Of a stretch of 64,000 nt of DNA, positions 57,663 to 64,000 are shown in pieces. Position numbers and translations under genes: made by a program. Position 1 is the first letter of the stretch. Each line of letters starts with the position of its first letter. The notes beneath the pieces were generated by a model. It did not search any database, was not told the DNA's origin, and saw only the letters and a program-made list of their open reading frames with translations. This DNA is from Sparassis latifolia (taxonomy: Eukaryota; Basidiomycota; Agaricomycetes; Polyporales; Sparassidaceae), in NCBI GenBank assembly GCA_018466975.1, contig CM031561.1:2046001-2110000 (forward strand), in the 5' to 3' direction.

Positions 57663-60574
57663 CTACCTCCCCTTCACTTTTTTCTTGGTCTTTTTTGCCC
57701 CCTTCGACGTGGCGTTCGACGGTGCCAGGGAGATAAAAGACGACATAGGCGAAACACGGGAGAGCTGCTCGGAAGGTATTACAATAGGCTCAGGCATAGG
57801 GATGGGAGCGTTCATGAAATCATCAGTAGGGTCATTTCCGAGATCGTGCGGACTGGTAGAGAGGAAGATCAGTTAGCATATATATAAACCGCAAGTGTGA
57901 GCACGCACGACAACCTCTGTTGGGCTTGCTGGAGCGGCGACGGGAAGGGCATCGGTATTGGTAGAGGGGTTGGGTCCGCCCGTGCGCTACCCATGACAGG
58001 TGATAATGGCGTGTTCATGCGGCCAGATGTCCTTCCACCATCTAATCCAAGATTGCTGTGGCTGTAAGGTGTTCGCGAGTAGAGATGAGATTGCGATGAG
58101 CTAGGGCTCATCACGGATCCAGCTGCTGAAGCAGGCAAGGGTACCCTTGCCGCACCAGAACTTACAGATCCAGCTGCCGAGGGAGGTAATGGTACCATTG
58201 CCGCACCTGAGAGAGAGCTCGGGACCAGCCGCGGTGTGGGCACAGGGTAGATGATATTTGGCGGGACAGGCGCGACGGCGTAGGTGGGACCTGCTTGCTT
58301 TGGGAGCTTCTTACGCCGATCGGGAGGTGTGGTCAGTGTGTTCATAGAGCTGCTGATGCCAGAGGAGACTGCGTCCGATTCCGACGACGACGAATCTCTT
58401 AACGCAGAACGACTGTACCGCCTTACGGGCTGCGCATTTGGCGCGGGAGAAGTCCCAGGCAGATGAGGGATCACTACAGGTTCTGAAGCAAAAAATGCAC
58501 CCGGAGCCATATTCGGAATGATTGAAGGCGTCAGAGTCCCACCGTAGGAGGAAGGTGGTAGCGGTACACCTGCAGGGCTAATCGATTTCACATACATATC
58601 TTGAGAGGTCAGTCTCAAGGAAGGCGGTAACGGGGGTGGCATTGACGGTTGAGGGGTGAACGTACTCGGCGGGACAGGACGGCTATTAGGCACGAAGCCT
58701 GGCGGTAACTGATCCTCTAGCACTTCCGCAGACGCCGATTGCGATGAAAGAGAAGGGATTACGGGCTGTCCGAAAGATTGTTGAGCGTTGACGCCAGTGC
58801 CGGCCGCATTATCCTCTGGCAAAGTAGGCAGAGGTCGATCAGCATCACCTGCACTCAAGAGGTTTGGCGTCATTGGTACAATCCCAGAATGATTGGACTC
58901 TGGACGGGACTGGAATAATACCAAAAAGTGCGATAATCAGAAACATGTTGAAGGCACGTTTGAGAGAATACGCAGCAGCAGGAGTCAGAACAAGAGATAC
59001 GAGATGAAGAGAAATCCATACAGGGGGCTCAACCGTGATACGATATTCGGAATTAAGGCTCTGGCGGCGATCACTCGCCTGCGAAGGAGGCCTCAACGAC
59101 GACTGAGATCTCAACCGCGACATCGGACGTGCATTCTGTGCCGAGTCAGACGAGGAATCGGGAGAGCGTGGACGCGTGTAGATGTTTTGGTTATGAGAGA
59201 AAAGACGTATTGGAGTAGTATCCACGCTCTGTGTCTGCGTTTGCGGAGAAGGCCCTTGAGGCATGTAGAAACTTGAATTTGACGATTGCAGGTAGGGCGA
59301 CTGATAGGATTCCTACAACGGCTCAGTACGGTTTTGAGGAAACATCATGAGAAGCTTGACTTACCCCAGGTCTAGGAACTGGAGAAGACGCAGATGACGT
59401 CCGCTCTCTTTCTTCAGCAATTGCGCTTAGTACGACAGGTCGCTCTCTCAAAGCACTCCTCCCATTCGGCGCGACGGGCGGTCCCAAAAGTTCGAATTGA
59501 GACATCGTTGTGGATTGAGATTCGGAAGACCTACGGCGAGCGTGCCGGGGTCGGCGATGAGGAGGTTCAGCAATTGATTCCGTATCGGACACTGCAAACT
59601 CAGCATGATCTATGGGTGGAGGAATCATAACAGGTTTAGCGTCTGCAGTGTCTGCCGTGCCCAATAGCACCACAGACGGTGGGGGAGAGGGCGTAGGGGG
59701 TGGCGGTCCCAACTCGTGCGGAGGCGGGATACGAATGCGAGAGTCACCGTCTTGCATCGGGATCCATCCATCCGGAGGTATTTCGACATAAGGATGGGAA
59801 GGAGAGGCGTTGACGACGTAAAGGTTGTGAATAATTCGAAAGACGCTCCTGCTCATACCCTCGTGAGGATGACCCAGAAGACCGAGAAGGCTGTCGAACA
59901 TCTCCACGCTGTTCGTCAGAAGGAGTTTGAGCCGCGTCTTCGACATCCTCCACGTATGGGCGCATTCGCATTGCAGCATCCTGCCCTCGGGCGTATCCCT
60001 CAGCCCTGCCTTCTTCGTACCCAATATTTTGGCCCCTCGCAAGACCCTCTTCCATACCGAGCCTCCGTCCCTCCTCCCTGGCAAGCTGCGCGAGTTTCTC
60101 CTCTTTTAGCTTCCGCGCCATACTGCGAGCCCGCGCCGCCGATTCCTCGGCCTCCAATCGCTGAGCCTCCAGGGAATCCAACAATTCTTGCGCCCTGTGA
60201 ATTTCCTTCTGCGCCGTCGCGAGCTGTAGCTTGTACAAACCCAATGCCTCTTTGGCACGTGCAGCCTCCTGCTGGGCAAGAATTCTGTCTTCGTTCGCGC
60301 CCTTAAAACGAAGCGCAGCTTCCCTTGCTTTGTCCTCTGCAGCGTCCGCGCGCCGCGTCTCGCCCTTGAGTTGCTCCGTCACAGACGAGAGCATCTTCCT
60401 GAGATCTTTGGCATCACGTTCCTGGTATACCAACAAACGAGCGAGCTCCCGACTTGATCCTCCTAAAAGAATCTTTTCGCGGTCCTTTGAGGACCGATGT
60501 TTCCGGGGTAGTTCTGTCATCCTTCGCGATAGCAAAGGCTCTTCCAGTGGTGAAGGAGATTCCGAGTCGTCCAT
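57663..60574 (-). CDS. Coiled-coil and proline/serine-rich protein of unknown function
   Basis: Minus-strand gene from MDDSESPSPLEEPLLSRRMT (60574) to a stop at 57663-57665, at least five exons. The N-terminal 200 residues form a long charged coiled coil (LLVYQERDAKDLRKMLSSVT, then AQQEAARAKEALGLYKLQLA). It leads into a Gly-periodic segment (EEGRRLGMEEGLARGQ, YEEGRAEGYARGQ). The rest is disordered: PYVEIPPDGWIPMQDGD, SDTESIAEPPHRRPRHARRR, many Pro/Ser runs, and a near-duplicate pair of SGAAMVPLPPSAAGSVSSG and SGAARVPLPASAAGSVMSP. It ends SNATSKGAKKTKKKVKGR, strongly basic. I do not recognise the family. The coiled coil suggests a scaffold or oligomer. The join around 59.85 kb needs an intron whose edges I could not fix. 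Confidence 0.6.
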
Positions 60575-61043
60575 ATAAGCTGATGAAGATTGGCAGTACG
60601 GTATGATCTATGTAATGATGTTTCTCAATTTGAGCTCTCTAGAATGCGATAGATGGCACCTGGCTGCTCACCAGATAGTTCTGTTAGTATCACAAGACAT
60701 TCCAATCCGGTCTGAAATCTTATGAAGGTCGTCGTTAGATCTTGCAATCATTTGAAATAGCAAGCGAGGTACCGTGAAGAAAGTAAATAGAGAAAAAGGT
60801 CACAGCATTTGGGGTCCGGTGGTGGATTCAACTTCACGAGTAGACGCCCATAACACATGCATGCCGCACGCCGGGCGCTCTGTGATTAACCTGAGAAACA
60901 AAGGAGCTGCGGTGATTCGCGCTTGAGGTATGGTAGCGATATATTGATGAAGTGTACGCAGCCGTAAATACACGCAGACCGGAACACCATCAAGACAGAG
61001 GAACAACAAGCAAGCAAGCATTAGAATTTGCTGATAAAGTACA
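60575..61043. other. Intergenic; upstream of the coiled-coil gene, downstream of NUP98
   Basis: About 470 bases. Searched on the minus strand for a continuation of the nucleoporin beyond its stop; none found. No repeat or promoter motif stands out. Confidence 0.4.
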
Positions 61044-63207
61044 CTAAAAGTGGTCCACCGTGAACGTCCATTTCCCCTCCTCGATGTCAAAGCTCTCGAA
61101 ATGGGTATGTTTCATGTTCTTCAATCTCTTCGAATGACGCACCGCCATAGGATGTTTTTCGTCCTTGATCGGCTCTCGCGTCGCCTTGTCCAATGCCCAG
61201 CACCGCACAAGCTCGATCCTCGCCCTCACGTTTAGGCCCGACCCTGCTGGTGGTTTCTCCGTATCGTCGCTGTCGGGGTAGACACTGCACTCCTTGTCGT
61301 CGAAGCGTACCACCTCCCCGAGTAAGCCAGCCAGCTTCGGAACATTCGTGAGGTCCACGGGGTCGAGGAACGTGATTTCACCATAGCCTACACGCCCGAC
61401 GACAAGGCCCTTGAACGCCACCAAATCATCGTAGCCAAGCTTCTTCAAGGTCTCCAAAGGTGGCTCTACCCAGTAGTCACCTTCCTGCAGTTCTGTCGGC
61501 CCTCGCTCCGGCTCAGCCGCCGGTTCAGGTGCACTCTTCTCGGCGTTCGGAATATCAAAGATATCCTGGGTGCCTTGCGCCGAGAAGCGATTAAGTGGTC
61601 GTGTAGGTTGTGCCCGCGCAGGAGTAGGTGACTCGGGGGCACGCATGTGAGTTGACGCCGCCGCGGCGGTGGCCGCAGCAGTAACCGCTTCTTTTTCCCG
61701 TGCAGCGATGCTCAACGCGGGGCTGAATTGAGGAGTCTTGCTGAACAAGTCGTTCGCCGCAGTTTTCTTGTCCAGAACCAGCTTCTTCACGTTCTGCCGC
61801 GAGTTGCTGCCCAACATTGGGATGGGTCCGCCTCCACTCAAGAACGAGTCTGATCCGATAACGCTCTGCGCGTTCGTCGACTTCGTCAGCGACAGCGCGT
61901 TCGGCTTGTTCGTCGAGAATATTAAACTGCTGTTGTTGACACTCCCGCCAGGACCCGGCGTGCCAGACGTCGATCCAAACCCACGAAGCTTCGCGCCTGC
62001 AGGAGAATAAGTCAATTGCAGGCGCGGGCCGGTGGGTCGAGTGGGCACATCTACAAAGTAATTTCCTCTTTTCTTCGGCTGCTCCATGTCGACAGCGCGC
62101 GGGCCAGGAGGCAGCATGCTGAAGATTGGGAGATTGGAACCAATAGGCTGTGCGATTGACGCAGTGAGCGAGCCCTGTGCACTTGGCCCCAGGGCAGACG
62201 CTCCTAGGGTACCGGTGGAAGCGCCAAGATTACTGCCAAAGAGACCTCCCTGTGCTCCTGTGGACTGCGACATGCCCAGAGCTGGAGCCGCAGGCTTCGC
62301 AAAGAAGGAACTCGGCGCTTGCGTCCCTGGTTGCTGACCAAGGGCGGTACCAAAGAGGCCTGTCGTGGGCTGAGTAAAGGTGTTCGTGGTTGAGGATGGT
62401 TGTCCAAAGGCGCTTCCGAAAAGTCCGCCAGTTGTTGGTTGTGTGGTGGTTGTAGCAGGTTTAGGGCCACCGAACAGACCGAAGGCGTTCGGGTTGGATG
62501 CAGGCTGCTGCTGCTGTTGTTGACCTTGTTGGCCAAGGTTGCCAAACAGTCCGCCACCACCACCTGTGTTACCGAACAGCCCACCGGTTTGCTGCTGAGC
62601 AGGTTGGCCAAACACTATCGATGCACACGCTTAGTGGAAACAAGGATACAGTTCTGCAAATGATGAACGTACAGGAACCAGTCGGTTGTTGCTGCTGTTG
62701 CCCTTGCTGCTGCTGCTGCCCTTGCTGCTGCTGATTTGTCTGTCCAAACAATCCTCCCGATCCAAAGAGGCCACCAGTTGGTTGAGTGCCTTGTTGCTGC
62801 TGGCCAGTCTGACCTTGTTGTTGCCCGAATGCACCAAAGGCGGATGGCTGGCTCTGCTGTGTTGTCGCAAATAATGGAGGTTTCGGCGCGTTCATACCTT
62901 GACCTGAGGAATGAAATAATGAGTGAATACGCTACGAGGCAATTCACCCCATGAACTCACCGAAGGCATTGAATGCGCCTCCGGGCTGCTGGGGTTGTTG
63001 AGGCTGACTGAACAGACCACCGCCTTGCTGTTGGTTCTGAGGCTGACCAAAGGTACTCCCGCTTCCAAACGCACCGCCTCCTGAGCCTCAGGAACGATAA
63101 GCGCCATGCGGTCGCGCGGTCTGCATCTGAGACTTACCAAATGTGCTGCCGCCGAATGCGGACTTCTGTTGTTGGTTGGCGCCAAATGTGTTTCCAAACA
63201 GCCCTGC

Positions 63208-63250
<43 letters not shown>

Positions 63251-64000
63251 AGGCTGCGTCTGTGTCTGTCCGAATGCACCAAAAGCAGACGGTTGCTGAG
63301 GCTGATTCTGTGGCTGGTTCTGCTGACCGAAAGTGCTACCACCGAAAAGACCTCCCCCGGTATTTCCTTGGTTCTGGGGTTGAGCGAAAGCTGCAAATCC
63401 ACCACCAGTAGTGCCAGTATTCGAAGGGCCAGCGGTAGGGGTGGATCCGAAATTGCCAAACATAGGATTCGCCGCGGGCTGATTTTGGGCTGACTGCCCA
63501 AAGAGTCCTGTTGTTGGTTGAGTAAACGAGGACTGGCCAAATGCTCCTGCAGTCTTCCGCCCTTGTTGATAATCTTGCACACGAAGTTCCTGTATACGGC
63601 AGCTCATAATGAAGTAACCATAGCATGAACGAAACGCATACTGACCTCGAATGAAGACCGACAATATTGGGGCATGCATGTGATACTTTGGTATTGGAGT
63701 GTTGCGCTCGGGAGAGCTGGATCTTTCTCATTATGGACGATGTAAGGTGGGTTCGCTGTGCCTGTCGTCACAGGCGCAACACCGTCCATAGACCCTAATA
63801 CCGCTGAACAGAGACATCAGCAACGTAAGCCGCATGGATACCAAACATTACTCACGAGCAGTGGATCCGAAACCAGTGGCAGGCTTATTGCCACCAAACG
63901 CACTAGTGTTTCCGAAAGCACCTCCAGTGATGGTCGACGGTTGAGTGCCAAACATCCCACCGCCCGTGCCAGAGGGCCCTGTACCAGTTGTGCCCGAACC
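61044..64000 (-). CDS. NUP98: GLFG nucleoporin Nup98/Nup116, 5' end outside the window
   Basis: Partial at the right edge. The visible N-terminal half is rich in FG, GLFG and FGxFG repeats (GGGMFGTQPS, GGLFGQTNQQ, SAFGAFGQ) with Gln-rich spacers. A Gle2-binding-type segment sits near 63550-63740: PPYIVHNEKD, YQSITCMPQY, SFEELRVQDYQQGRK after splicing. The C-terminal part has an autoproteolytic-type domain: EGDYWVEPPLETLKKLGYDD, FKGLVVGRVGYGEITFLDPV, LGEVVRFDDKECSVYPD, KHTHFESF-like MKHTHFESFDIEEGKWTF. It stops in VDHF at 61044-61046. Nup98-type proteins line the nuclear pore and bind transport receptors and Gle2. Usually the last residues His-Phe are followed by Ser, where the precursor cuts itself; here a stop codon follows. 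A frame change occurs at the CAG tract near 63209-63250. Confidence 0.88.
63209..63250. repeat. (CTG)14 trinucleotide repeat (CAG on the coding strand)
   Basis: Fourteen uninterrupted CTG units inside the nucleoporin gene, read as poly-Gln in the upstream frame. Directly after it (minus strand) the FG-type frame continues one reading frame away (AGLFGNTFGANQQQ). Either the tract carries a small length change, or it is removed as part of an intron. Confidence 0.9.

Overview
The window is nuclear DNA of a filamentous basidiomycete, most likely an Agaricomycete. Genes are dense and broken by many 45-70 nt GT-AG introns (some GC-AG). The repeat families (hAT and CACTA DNA transposons, Ty1/copia and Ty3-like elements, JmjC and DUF6698-type gene relics) are typical of mushrooms and polypores. 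The species cannot be named from the sequence.

Housekeeping islands, left to right. 4.6-16.1 kb: a peroxisomal adenine nucleotide carrier (ANT1/PMP47 type), a large zinc-binding ubiquitin-conjugating (E2) protein of the BIRC6/UBE2O kind, a divergently transcribed Zn2Cys6 transcription factor, and a seven-helix membrane protein. 24.5-28.3 kb: an Opy2-type membrane anchor and the CAF16-type ABC ATPase. 55.1-64.0 kb: an Air1/Air2 zinc-knuckle protein of the TRAMP complex, a long coiled-coil/disordered protein, and the GLFG nucleoporin Nup98/Nup116, cut by the right edge. These genes serve metabolism, RNA surveillance, nuclear transport and signalling. They do not form a cluster or pathway.

Repeat islands. 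0-4.1 kb holds the tail of a Ty3-like LTR element next to a truncated copia element. 16.2-24.5 kb is AT-rich and contains a TA-flanked MITE, a 99-bp tandem array, a decayed JmjC gene, a 1.18-kb palindrome with a tRNA-like module in each arm, a decayed DUF6698-type gene and a 205-bp tandem array split by a hAT-type MITE. 28.4-30.2 kb is a tandem duplication of an unrecognised head-to-head pair of small genes; one copy is decayed and the other intact. 31-37.1 kb carries a CACTA-type transposase and a convergent accessory gene. 38-40.4 kb is a broken protease-like gene split by a 700-bp element with 8-bp target duplications. 42.6-43.6 kb has a degenerate interspersed motif. 44.1-54.6 kb contains two hAT transposons in inverted orientation around a dead Ty3 gag and another MITE.

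The observations I would follow first are the duplicated divergent small-gene pair, whose two reading frames both changed mainly at third codon positions; the inverted hAT pair with shared flank; the tRNA-bearing palindrome; and a Nup98 gene that ends exactly at the usual autocleavage dipeptide His-Phe. I did not find a complete new multi-gene system. All calls rest on reading the sequence and on remembered family features; no database search was run.
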